Below are positions 14,528 through 21,494 of a stretch of 64,000 nucleotides of DNA, in pieces. How positions within the stretch are numbered: position 1 is the first letter of the stretch; every line of letters starts with the position of its first letter. The position numbers and the translations under genes are program-made. The stretch spans positions 4,278,001 to 4,342,000 of the forward strand of contig NZ_JAZKUG010000001.1 of the NCBI RefSeq assembly GCF_036625195.1, read 5' to 3'. Source of the DNA: Accumulibacter sp. Its GTDB lineage: Bacteria; Pseudomonadota; Gammaproteobacteria; Burkholderiales; Rhodocyclaceae. The notes under the pieces are model-generated. The model saw nothing but the letters and a program-made list of their open reading frames with translations, made no database searches and had not been told where the DNA came from.

Positions 14528-15343
14528 CTAATTCTTCGGTCCGTCCAGCTTCTTGAACGCGCGCTGCGTAGCCTTGATGCTCTTCTTCGTATCGGAAATA
14601 GGCGCGGACAGGGGCAGGAGTTCTGGCGGATGGCCCGAGATCTGCATCACCGCGTTTCGCACGATCCGCCCTACCGTCTCCGCCGCGGTCTCCAGCGGCT
14701 GCTGGCCATGGATGCGTTCGTTCCGGATCTTTGCCTCGGTCTGCGTCAGCCGGAACAGATTGGCTGCCAGCTCGTCGCGGCCCATCCGATCCAGCAAGGT
14801 GCCCGGGCCTTCGAAGCGCTTGAAGTTCTTCAGCTTCCAGATCGGCATGTTGTACATGCCCACGTACCCGGCATTCTGGAATCGCGCGTAATCCACCACT
14901 CCGCTTTGCTTGGCAGTGCCGGCGAGAGACTTCTCGTGACTTGAGATCTCTCCACGCACCACCAGCCGTTCCACTTCCGCGTTTTGCTGCATCGCCTCCC
15001 AGAACGACTCGGCCAGGCTCGCGAAGAAGCCCTGTGCCTGCGCCACCATGGGATTCCTGGGGTCGGCATTCATCACTGTCAGGTAGCAGGCGAACCGCGA
15101 CAGCCGGTACTCCGGCGTGCGACCCTGCTCCAGCGCCGTGAAGTTCTCGGCCACGCTGATGTTGAGCATCATGCACACCCCAAGCGCCTTGTTCAGCGCC
15201 TTGTGCAGCGGCTCGGTGTCGGCGTAACCCAAGGCTCGGGCCAAGTCTGAGGCCATCCAGAAGCGGAACCCGTTCTGCTGCGCCAGCAGCTCAAACGGTG
15301 GCGGATCGCCGTCAAAGGCGGTTGCTACAGGCAGGTCGTCCAT
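14528..15343 (-). CDS. DinD-like BRO-N family protein
   Basis: A 271-residue protein. The N-terminal half (FELLAQQNGFRFWMASDLARALGYADTE) is a BRO-N-like domain; the rest follows DNA-damage-inducible protein D: NAGYVGMYNMPIWKLKNFK, LDRMGRDELAANLFRLTQTEAKIRNERI, and the terminal KSIKATQRAFKKLD. DinD inhibits RecA-mediated strand exchange in E. coli. Presence beside a RecA-sensitive repressor suggests modulation of induction. The ATG at 15343 (MDDLPV) is preferred over a frame start at 15478 because the extra residues are low-quality Gly/Arg sequence. Confidence 0.75.
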   Translation of the reverse strand: MDDLPVATAFDGDPPPFELLAQQNGFRFWMASDLARALGYADTEPLHKALNKALGVCMMLNISVAENFTALEQGRTPEYRLSRFACYLTVMNADPRNPMVAQAQGFFASLAESFWEAMQQNAEVERLVVRGEISSHEKSLAGTAKQSGVVDYARFQNAGYVGMYNMPIWKLKNFKRFEGPGTLLDRMGRDELAANLFRLTQTEAKIRNERIHGQQPLETAAETVGRIVRNAVMQISGHPPELLPLSAPISDTKKSIKATQRAFKKLDGPKN

Positions 15344-15540
15344 CAAGACATCACCCAGTTGGATCAGCGGTTGCTGCGGCCCAGAAGATAGCACCAACGA
15401 GCGACCAGGTACACGGCCGGCGAGCCGAAACCCCAGCTCGCCCCCCTCCCGGCATCCCCCACGCCATACCCCGCGCACCCGCCCATAGCCGCCCGCGCGA
15501 AGCAGACCAGCGTCAGCGTCGCCGGGGCATGGTGCACTAT

Positions 15541-15580
15541 TCTACGCCTGTTGACATTGCGCAATCTACGCTTGTAGAAT
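15541..15580 (+). promoter_or_regulatory. Rightward phage early promoter with two operators
   Basis: TTGACA at 15551-15556 and TAGAAT at 15575-15580 with an 18-bp spacer make a near-consensus promoter reading rightward. A perfect operator TCTACGCTTGTAGA covers 15565-15578 and a one-mismatch copy TCTACGCCTGTTGA covers 15541-15554, overlapping the -35 box. The same operator stands at the cro promoter, so this is the second arm of the repressor-controlled switch, driving the recombination and integrase genes. Confidence 0.82.
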
Positions 15581-16151
15581 TCACCTCAACGGTTCGCGAG
15601 TGCATCAAGCCCCTCACCAAGGCTGCGGCGAGTCTTTCTGATCTCCACTCGACCGAATCAAGCGCCAAGCCGGCGTGTTTGGACAAGCCACGACCGGCAG
15701 AAGCGCTGCTCAGCGAGCCGTTGCTGTTGAGCGCCTTGGGGTGCCCGTGGATGTGCAAAGCCTGCCGCCAATGATCGGCGCCGATCGAGAGCGAGTCCGG
15801 ACCGAAGGCACCGGCCACCACGAATCCCCTCAGGACGCTCAACAGCAGCAAGTGCCACCGGATGCCGCGCCGGATGTCGCGGACTGATACAGAAAGGAAC
15901 CGCTGCGCGACGGGAAAGAAGGGGCCCGGCGCTTGCTGCAACGAATGGCGACCAGCGGCCCACGGCTGGCGTAACGGGAAAACGAAAGCCCCGTGACGGC
16001 CCGGAGAGCACGGGCAACCAGGCCAGAAAAACGCCCGAGCGGCGCAATCAGCCAAGCCAAGACGCCGCCCACGGGCGGATGAGGCGAAGGCGATACCACT
16101 GGCACAACAGGACGGAGAAATCCGGGTTCGAGTCACTGACGGGAGAACGAC
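15581..16151. other. 570-bp leader region without a supported gene
   Basis: The region downstream of the rightward phage promoter and before the first small genes. A GTG-started frame at 15675-15887 (+) could encode 70 residues with a Gln-rich end, but no ribosome site or family pattern supports it. Another frame at 15532-15774 would overlap the operators. An antitermination leader is possible; I see no decisive structure. Confidence 0.4.
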
Positions 16152-16253
16152 ATGCTGCTCGAGATTCTGCTTCTGCTCGCACTGGTGGTAGGCGCGCCGG
16201 TGCTCATCGGCCACGTGATCAATGCCGGAGGAGGTCGTGATGAACGCAACTGA
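16152..16253 (+). CDS. Tiny membrane peptide, 33 aa
   Basis: A 33-codon frame starting MLLEILLLLALVVGAPVLIG, a single membrane-spanning segment, followed by a short polar tail. GGGAGA precedes the ATG. It overlaps the following gene by 14 bp. A single-pass peptide at the head of an early operon could act on the host membrane, but this is speculation. Confidence 0.45.
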   Translation: MLLEILLLLALVVGAPVLIGHVINAGGGRDERN

Positions 16254-16413
16254 CCGCGTGCGCGAGATCGTCGCGCAGCAACGCGCCGTCGAGGCGCGCC
16301 GGCCGCCGAAACTGGAAGGCGAGCCGAGGCTTGGTGATGTCGTGGCGTTTGTGCTGTCCGCCATCGTGTTGGGCTATGCGCTGATCGACACGGAGATCGG
16401 AGTGCTCCTGTGA
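16240..16413 (+). CDS. Small single-pass membrane protein, 57 aa
   Basis: Starts at MNATDRVREIVAQQ, preceded by a strong ribosome site (GGAGGAGG at 6-8 nt). The C-terminal half LGDVVAFVLSAIVLGYALI is one membrane-spanning helix. The stop overlaps the next gene as GTGA. Function unknown; possibly an inhibitor or exclusion peptide. Confidence 0.55.
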   Translation: MNATDRVREIVAQQRAVEARRPPKLEGEPRLGDVVAFVLSAIVLGYALIDTEIGVLL

Positions 16414-16724
16414 GCGCCTTCGCCGCCACCAAATTCGAGCGCGAGTACGACGCGCCGCGGCAACAGCTTTGCGACGAGGACTGCGCCGAGTTTCTGTCCG
16501 GCGCCAGATTCGACATCCCGTTCCCGCCGGCACGTGCTCGCGACGAATCCGAGCAGCTGCGCACCATGCGCGACGCGCTGCAGAAGGCGTGGATCGTTCT
16601 CGACGCCCTGCGCGGATACCGGCCGGACTCCGAGTTGCTGGACCTGATCAACAGCGATCTGCTCGCCGACGCCCGCGAGGCTGTCCGGTTGGCTGGCTCT
16701 CTGCAAATCGGAGCGCCGAGATGA
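16410..16724 (+). CDS. Hypothetical phage protein, 104 aa
   Basis: A 104-residue mostly helical protein starting at a GTG that overlaps the preceding stop (GTGA) and ending in an ATGA overlap with the next gene. It contains LRTMRDALQKAWIVLDALRGY, a probable helical pair. No recognised family. Confidence 0.55.
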   Translation: MSAFAATKFEREYDAPRQQLCDEDCAEFLSGARFDIPFPPARARDESEQLRTMRDALQKAWIVLDALRGYRPDSELLDLINSDLLADAREAVRLAGSLQIGAPR

Positions 16725-16960
16725 GCCACATGCCCGGGCCAGGAGACTCCGCCACTTGGCCGGCTTGTTGCGGCGCGCCTGGAGATCCAAGGTGCACCGA
16801 CGTAGAGCCACGCGACGAGGTCAAGGAGTCTCAAGACCTTCTCGCCGAGATCCGGGAGCAACTGGATCGTGCAGAAACCGCGGTGTTCCGCCGCGACTGG
16901 CCGACCTACCGCATCGCCATGCTCAACGCGCACGACTTGGCCGGGAGCCTGTGGTCATGA
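16721..16960 (+). CDS. Hypothetical phage protein, 79 aa
   Basis: A 79-residue protein with an N-terminal Cys group (CCGAPGDPRC) and a helical C-terminal half (ESQDLLAEIREQLDRAETAVFRRDW). Overlaps both neighbours by 4 bp, directly before the exonuclease. Function unknown. Confidence 0.55.
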   Translation: MSHMPGPGDSATWPACCGAPGDPRCTDVEPRDEVKESQDLLAEIREQLDRAETAVFRRDWPTYRIAMLNAHDLAGSLWS

Positions 16961-17769
16961 GCGGCGCACCTTCGATCACCGTCCGAGCTTCGGCCTGGTC
17001 TGGCCTGTTCGACTGCGCCTATCGGTTCGAGGGAATCCACATCCTCGGCATGCGCAACGTAGTCGGCCTGAAAGCGGCGCTCGGCACTGCGATTCACGCC
17101 GGCACCGCGGCATTCGACCAGTCGCGCCTCGATGGCCAAGGCATGACAGTCGACGACGCAGCCGGCGTGCTGGTCGACAAGCTGCGCGATCCGGACAACG
17201 AGTTCGACCGCAACCGGGACGACCTCAGCATGCCAGAAGCCGAGCGCGTTGGCATCTCGCTCCTGTCCAAGTACTGCCTCGAGGTTTCCCCTCGGTACGA
17301 GTTCGTCGCGGTCGAGATGGACACCAAGCCGCTGGACATCGACTGCGGCTGGGGCGTGATCGTGCGGCTGACGGGCACGATGGACCGCGCGCGTATCCGC
17401 AAGGCGGAGCACGGCGTAGGTATCGCCGACCTCAAGAGCGGCACAACCGCCGTGGTGAAGCATCTCGCCAACACCAAGGGCCGCGCGGCGCAAGTCGGCA
17501 CCTACGAACTGCTGTACGAGCACACCACCGGCGAGGCAATCACCGACGACGCCGAGATCATCGGGCTCAAGACGGAAGGCAAACCGGAAATCGCAACCGG
17601 ATTGATTGCCGGCGCCAAGGCGGTGATGGTCGGCACCGACGACAGCCCCGGTCTCATCGAGTTCGCCGCAGACATGTTCCGGACCGGCAGGTTCTTCCCC
17701 AACCCCTCCTCTCTGCTCTGCTCAGAGCGCTATTGCCCGCGTTTCGGCACCTGCAGATTTCACTCCTGA
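16957..17769 (+). CDS. Cas4/RecB-like PD-(D/E)XK exonuclease
   Basis: A 270-residue nuclease of the PF12705 kind. Visible are an N-terminal Cys (FDCAYRF), GTAIHAG with the catalytic-site His, TGTMDRARI...GIADLKSG with the Asp and the D-x-K pair, and a C-terminal CSERYCPRFGTC that with the first Cys would hold an iron-sulphur cluster. It would resect DNA ends to make single strands for the annealing protein encoded just downstream, forming a phage recombination pair. Start ATG overlaps the preceding stop. Confidence 0.82.
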   Translation: MSGAPSITVRASAWSGLFDCAYRFEGIHILGMRNVVGLKAALGTAIHAGTAAFDQSRLDGQGMTVDDAAGVLVDKLRDPDNEFDRNRDDLSMPEAERVGISLLSKYCLEVSPRYEFVAVEMDTKPLDIDCGWGVIVRLTGTMDRARIRKAEHGVGIADLKSGTTAVVKHLANTKGRAAQVGTYELLYEHTTGEAITDDAEIIGLKTEGKPEIATGLIAGAKAVMVGTDDSPGLIEFAADMFRTGRFFPNPSSLLCSERYCPRFGTCRFHS

Positions 17770-17779
17770 AAGGACGCAC

Positions 17780-18850
17780 ATGAATGCCCCCGCTCCCGTT
17801 ACCGACCTCGCAACGCTCCGCAACCCTCCCCCGCCTCCTGATCTGAAGGTCGACTTTTTCTCCCGCAACGGCTTCGACCTGGCGTGCCGGATCGCCAAGG
17901 CATACGCCACGAGCGACGCAGTTCCGGCAGCGTTCCGGTCGTTCACCGTCAAGAAGAACAAGGATTTCTCGGAAACCATCGTCGAAAATCCGGCAGCGAT
18001 CGGGAACTGCCTCGTCGCCATCGAGGTGTCTGCCAGCGTGGGGCTGTCCATCACAAGCGTCATGCAGAACGCGGACGTGATCGAGGGAAAGCTCCGTTGG
18101 TCGTCGAAGTTCCAGATCGCCGCCGTCAATGCGTCTCGGCGGTTCTCGCCCCTGCGCTTCGCTCTAAAGAATCTCGGTCGCATCAAGGCCACTTACCGCG
18201 AGAAGCAGAACTGGAACAAGGCTCGTGGCAGCTACGACTACATCGACCGAACCGTCGAGATCGACAACTGGGAATGCACTGCCTGGGCCTACGTGCTCGA
18301 TGGCAAAGGCGCCCCGACCAAGGAGGTCGTCCAGTCCATTCCCGTCACCATGCAGATGGCCGTCGAAGAGGGCTGGTATTCCAAGTCGGGGTCGAAGTGG
18401 CAGGGCGCCATGCGCTTCCAGATGCTCCAGTACCGGGCCGGCTCATTCTTCGCGAGCATCTACGCTCCCGACGTGATCATGGGCATGGGGCGGAGCATCG
18501 AAGATCACTTCGACGCGATCGAAGTGGTGCGCCAGGAGGACGGCGTCTTTGCCGCAGCCGCGCCAACCCTGCAGGAGCTCCGTGCGGGCGCTGACTCCGC
18601 GCAGGACGGCCAGCAGCAAGGTGGGGGTGACGTCAAGGGCGACACCCACGCTCAGATCGAGCACCAGCAGCCAGGCATGACCATCCCGCAGCAGACCGCG
18701 GCACCCGAGGCAGTCGCCGCGACGCAGGACGACGACGAGCGCGCCTACCAGCAGGCGCTCGCCGAGCAACTGGCCAAGGAAGAGCAGGCCGAGAAGGAAG
18801 GCAGGCTCCAGCGTCCGCGCCGCGAGCGCGGTGGGCTGGGCATCGAGTAA
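17780..18850 (+). CDS. RecT-like single-strand annealing protein
   Basis: A 356-residue protein directly after the exonuclease. The central region (NCLVAIEVSASVGLSITSVMQNADVI, then WECTAWAYVLDGKG, and AMRFQMLQYRAGSFFASIYAPDVIMGM) fits RecT-type annealing proteins, where the final segment is the conserved end of the core. The C-terminal 100 residues are Gln- and acid-rich and probably disordered, as is usual for a protein-contact tail. With the neighbouring nuclease it would catalyse strand annealing during phage replication and recombination. Confidence 0.72.
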   Translation: MNAPAPVTDLATLRNPPPPPDLKVDFFSRNGFDLACRIAKAYATSDAVPAAFRSFTVKKNKDFSETIVENPAAIGNCLVAIEVSASVGLSITSVMQNADVIEGKLRWSSKFQIAAVNASRRFSPLRFALKNLGRIKATYREKQNWNKARGSYDYIDRTVEIDNWECTAWAYVLDGKGAPTKEVVQSIPVTMQMAVEEGWYSKSGSKWQGAMRFQMLQYRAGSFFASIYAPDVIMGMGRSIEDHFDAIEVVRQEDGVFAAAAPTLQELRAGADSAQDGQQQGGGDVKGDTHAQIEHQQPGMTIPQQTAAPEAVAATQDDDERAYQQALAEQLAKEEQAEKEGRLQRPRRERGGLGIE

Positions 18851-18874
18851 CCACCACCAAGGACCAACCACCCC

Positions 18875-19225
18875 ATGAAACCCATTCAAGACAACCTCAG
18901 GGCCGTCCGCATCGAGGACGAAGAAACCGGAGACCTGATGCCGCTGCTCGACTACGCCGGGCAGAAGTTCTCGTCTCTCATCAAGGCCGTCGCCGACACC
19001 GGCAAGGTCGGCAGCATCACGCTCAAGGTCACGGTTCGCCCGTCGACCGCTGGCGCGATGGCCGTCAAGCCGGAAGTCCGCGTCACCATGCCGAAGGGCC
19101 TGCCGGCGGAAGCCCTGCTGTGGCCGACCCCGGAAGGCAACCTCGTCGCCGAAGACCCGCGCCAAGAGAAGCTCGAACTGCGGCATGTTCCTGCGCAGAA
19201 GCTCAACGTCCAATCCGCCAAGTAA
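18875..19225 (+). CDS. Hypothetical phage protein, 116 aa
   Basis: A 116-residue protein between the annealing protein and the DUF2303 gene; the stretch GSITLKVTVRPSTAGAMAVKPEVRVTMPKG looks like beta strands. Proteins of this size commonly precede DUF2303 in phage recombination operons. Good spacing (24 bp after the previous stop). Function unknown. Confidence 0.6.
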   Translation: MKPIQDNLRAVRIEDEETGDLMPLLDYAGQKFSSLIKAVADTGKVGSITLKVTVRPSTAGAMAVKPEVRVTMPKGLPAEALLWPTPEGNLVAEDPRQEKLELRHVPAQKLNVQSAK

Positions 19226-19240
19226 GGGAGCCCCCGCCAC

Positions 19241-20074
19241 ATGGAAAACACCGAAAACCAAACCCTGATCGATGCCGGCTGCGCGATGAGCAGCCATGAA
19301 ACGCTGGTCGGAAGCGACATCCCGTTCTGCGTCGTTCCGGACCGGTACAAGGTCGTCGATCTCGAGCACCTGCTGACCGTTCCGACGCGCAAGCGCGCGG
19401 CCGTTCAGGCACACGACGCCAACAGCTTCTGCCGGTACTTCGAGCTTCACAGCAACTTCATGAAGAGCCAGATCTACGCCGACGTCGACCAGGCGGTCGA
19501 GCGCTTCAACGTCATCGCGGTTTTGGACGACCACGGCTTGGACACCGCCGGCTGGCGCGAGCACACCTGCACCCTCGCCCGCAAGACCTCGGTCGAATGG
19601 AAGCGCTGGACGAGCAAGCACAAGTCGCCCATGTCGCAGGCCGAGTTCGCGACGTTCATCGAGGACAACCTGGCCGACGTGATCAGCGCTGAAGGCATGC
19701 CGTCCGGCAGCGAAATGCTGCAGATGGCGCTGGCCTTCGAGCGCACGGCCGACAAGCGGCTGAAGAGCAAGGTCAACCTGCAGTCCGGCGGCGTCAGGCT
19801 GGAGTTCGTCGACGACGACAACGCCGACACGCGGACCGCCATGCAGGTGTTCAGCCGCTTCACAATCGGCATCCCGATCTTCGATGGCTCCAGCGTCGCT
19901 TACCAGATCGAGGCGCGCCTCAAGTACCGGGACAACAGCGGAAAACTCTCGTTCTGGTACGAGCTGATCCGCGCGGACAGGGCCTACCGGCAGGCCGTCG
20001 CCGAAGAACTGGATGCGATCGCAAAGACCACTGGCACGATCATCATCAACGGTACCTACGGGGCACCGAAGTGA
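19241..20074 (+). CDS. DUF2303 (YfdQ-like) phage protein
   Basis: A 277-residue protein matching the DUF2303 pattern: an N-terminal region with VPDRYKVVDLEHL, AVLDDHG...REHTCTLARKTSVEWKRW in the middle, QAEFATFIEDNLADV, and a long C-terminal part rich in beta strands. E. coli YfdQ is a prophage member with unknown role, regularly placed with recombination genes as here. ATG follows a GGGAG site. Confidence 0.78.
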   Translation: MENTENQTLIDAGCAMSSHETLVGSDIPFCVVPDRYKVVDLEHLLTVPTRKRAAVQAHDANSFCRYFELHSNFMKSQIYADVDQAVERFNVIAVLDDHGLDTAGWREHTCTLARKTSVEWKRWTSKHKSPMSQAEFATFIEDNLADVISAEGMPSGSEMLQMALAFERTADKRLKSKVNLQSGGVRLEFVDDDNADTRTAMQVFSRFTIGIPIFDGSSVAYQIEARLKYRDNSGKLSFWYELIRADRAYRQAVAEELDAIAKTTGTIIINGTYGAPK

Positions 20075-20289
20075 AAGCGGGAAAAGTCATCAATCCGACA
20101 CCAGAAGGCGTCAAGGCCGGCCTCGTTGTGCTCAACGCAGCGCTTCAGCATGGGTGGGACTTCGTGTTGTGCGTCAACGCAGGCGAGCGCGGATCGGTCC
20201 GTGTCACGCAGACGAACATGCGCAACAAGCTGAAGGTGGCGCGCATGCTGGAGAACTTCGCCAGGCGTGCAAGGAAGGGCGCGAAGTGA
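20071..20289 (+). CDS. Small basic phage protein, 72 aa
   Basis: Starts at GTG overlapping the DUF2303 stop (GTGA). KAGKVINPTPEGVKAGLVVLNAAL is followed by a basic C-terminal NMRNKLKVARMLENFARRARKG. A DNA- or RNA-binding role would fit the charge, but no family is recognised. Confidence 0.5.
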   Translation: MKAGKVINPTPEGVKAGLVVLNAALQHGWDFVLCVNAGERGSVRVTQTNMRNKLKVARMLENFARRARKGAK

Positions 20290-20386
20290 CCGCAACGCTG
20301 TTGACCTTCCCGGTAGGTGCGGCGTATGCTGCGCGTGTCGCTGGTCTTCAGCGGCCGGGATTTGCAGCCCGAGTAGAGCGGCGAGA

Positions 20387-20417
20387 AGCCGCACAGAGTT
20401 TGCCCTGCGGCTTTTTT
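20387..20417 (+). terminator. Rho-independent terminator
   Basis: AGCCGCA (20387-20393) and TGCGGCT (20406-20412) form a 7-bp stem with a 12-nt loop, followed by six T. It ends the upstream small-gene transcript about 100 bp after its stop and ahead of the leader of the BRO-N gene. Confidence 0.75.
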
Positions 20418-20567
20418 GTCGCCTTGGTTGCGTCCAGTTATGGGCGGCCGGGCGGGAGGGGTCGCAAGGCCCGCCGGAGCTCTACCGGTCTGCAAACTCC
20501 CGTTTCGGTCGCCCACCCGTTTTGCAGCGGGTCGGCGGTTCAATACCGCAACTGGATAGAGCACACC
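20418..20567 (+). ncRNA. Candidate C4-like antisense RNA / structured leader
   Basis: A GC-rich segment with no reading frame between a terminator and the BRO-N antirepressor gene. It contains a stem with arms CTGCAAA (20490-20496) and TTTGCAG (20521-20527) around a loop including CGTTTCGGTCGCCCACC, and an upstream GGGCGGCCGGGCGGGAGG able to pair with loop or flank. The shape and location recall the phage P1/P7 C4 RNA, which represses the antirepressor ant, and its relatives in enteric prophages. Assignment is from memory of that motif and from position. Confidence 0.45.
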
Positions 20568-21494
20568 ATGAACACCATCGCCCAAGGTGCGACAGCACCA
20601 GCCATCTTCACCTTCAATCATTCCGCCGTTCGCGTCATCGCCATTGATGGCGAGCCGTGGTTTGTCGCTGGCGACATCGCCGAAACGCTTGGCTATCGCG
20701 ACGCGGCGAACATGATCCGCCTGCTTGACGACGACGAAAAGGGTACTCAGATTGTGAGTACCCTTGGCGGCGAACAGGAAGTCAGCATCGTCAGCGAATC
20801 CGGCATGTACGCCTGCGTGCTGAAGAGCCGGAAGCCGGAAGCAAAACCATTCCGCAAGTGTGTCACTGCCGAAGTCCTCCCTGCCATCCGCAAGACCGGC
20901 CGCTACGAGCACACCCCCTACACCACCAGCCCCAGCGACACCCTCACCGCCGACGAAGCTGACCTGCTGCGCACGATGCTGCGCGACGCCGTGGCGCTGC
21001 TGCCGAGCGATCGCCGCGCCGCCTTCATGATCGCCGGCTGGTCGAAGCTCAAGGCGCACTTCGGCGTGTCGTACCGCAGCATCCCGCGCGCCGAGTTCGA
21101 GGAAGCAGTCAGCATCCTCGCGCGGCACGTCGCCGACCAGACGCCGGCCCAGGTGACGCACGTCGCCCCCAGCCTCCCCGACGACCAGGCGCACATCCAG
21201 CGCTGCGTCGAAATCGCCAACGCCGCCCGGATCCAGATCTTCGCCGCCATGGCCGCATCGGCTGCCGGCGATCTGTCACGGGCCCGCCTCCTCGTCAGCG
21301 TCGACGGCGCCGCCGCGCACGCGCTGAAGCTCGACCGCGAAGACTGCGTGTTCAAGCTGGAGGCGCTCCCCGAGATCATCATCGACCCGGCGCTCATGAT
21401 CGCCAGTTCGACGCTGACCAACCTCATCACCGCCAGCGCGACCCGTCTCGCGTCCCGCATGGGCAACAACCGCACCACCAGGAGAATCGCATGA
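20568..21494 (+). CDS. BRO-N domain phage antirepressor
   Basis: A 308-residue protein with a BRO-N domain at residues 1-110: FTFNHSAVRVIAIDGEPWFVAGDIAETLGYRD, SESGMYACVLKSRKPEAKPFRKCV, EVLPAIRKTGRYE. The remaining helical part has no family I recognise. Phage antirepressors of this type bind or displace repressors to promote lytic growth. The ATG at 20568 is chosen at the BRO-N start; a much longer upstream frame is not real. The coding region contains an 11-bp-arm hairpin at 20739-20765. Confidence 0.8.
   Translation: MNTIAQGATAPAIFTFNHSAVRVIAIDGEPWFVAGDIAETLGYRDAANMIRLLDDDEKGTQIVSTLGGEQEVSIVSESGMYACVLKSRKPEAKPFRKCVTAEVLPAIRKTGRYEHTPYTTSPSDTLTADEADLLRTMLRDAVALLPSDRRAAFMIAGWSKLKAHFGVSYRSIPRAEFEEAVSILARHVADQTPAQVTHVAPSLPDDQAHIQRCVEIANAARIQIFAAMAASAAGDLSRARLLVSVDGAAAHALKLDREDCVFKLEALPEIIIDPALMIASSTLTNLITASATRLASRMGNNRTTRRIA
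20739..20765 (+). repeat. Perfect inverted repeat inside the BRO-N gene
   Basis: Arms AAGGGTACTCA and TGAGTACCCTT (11 of 11) around a 5-nt loop GATTG, within codons for KGTQIVSTLGG. The RNA hairpin would be stable; it may be coincidental with codon choice for a conserved peptide or serve as a processing or regulatory site. Confidence 0.7.

Noticed and set aside
15532..15774. Possible 80-codon gene starting before the rightward phage promoter
   Set aside because: It would place the promoter and operators inside the coding region, with no family support.
20490..20527. Stem-loop considered as part of a tRNA
   Set aside because: No acceptor or T-arm pairing can be built around it; a leader RNA fits better.
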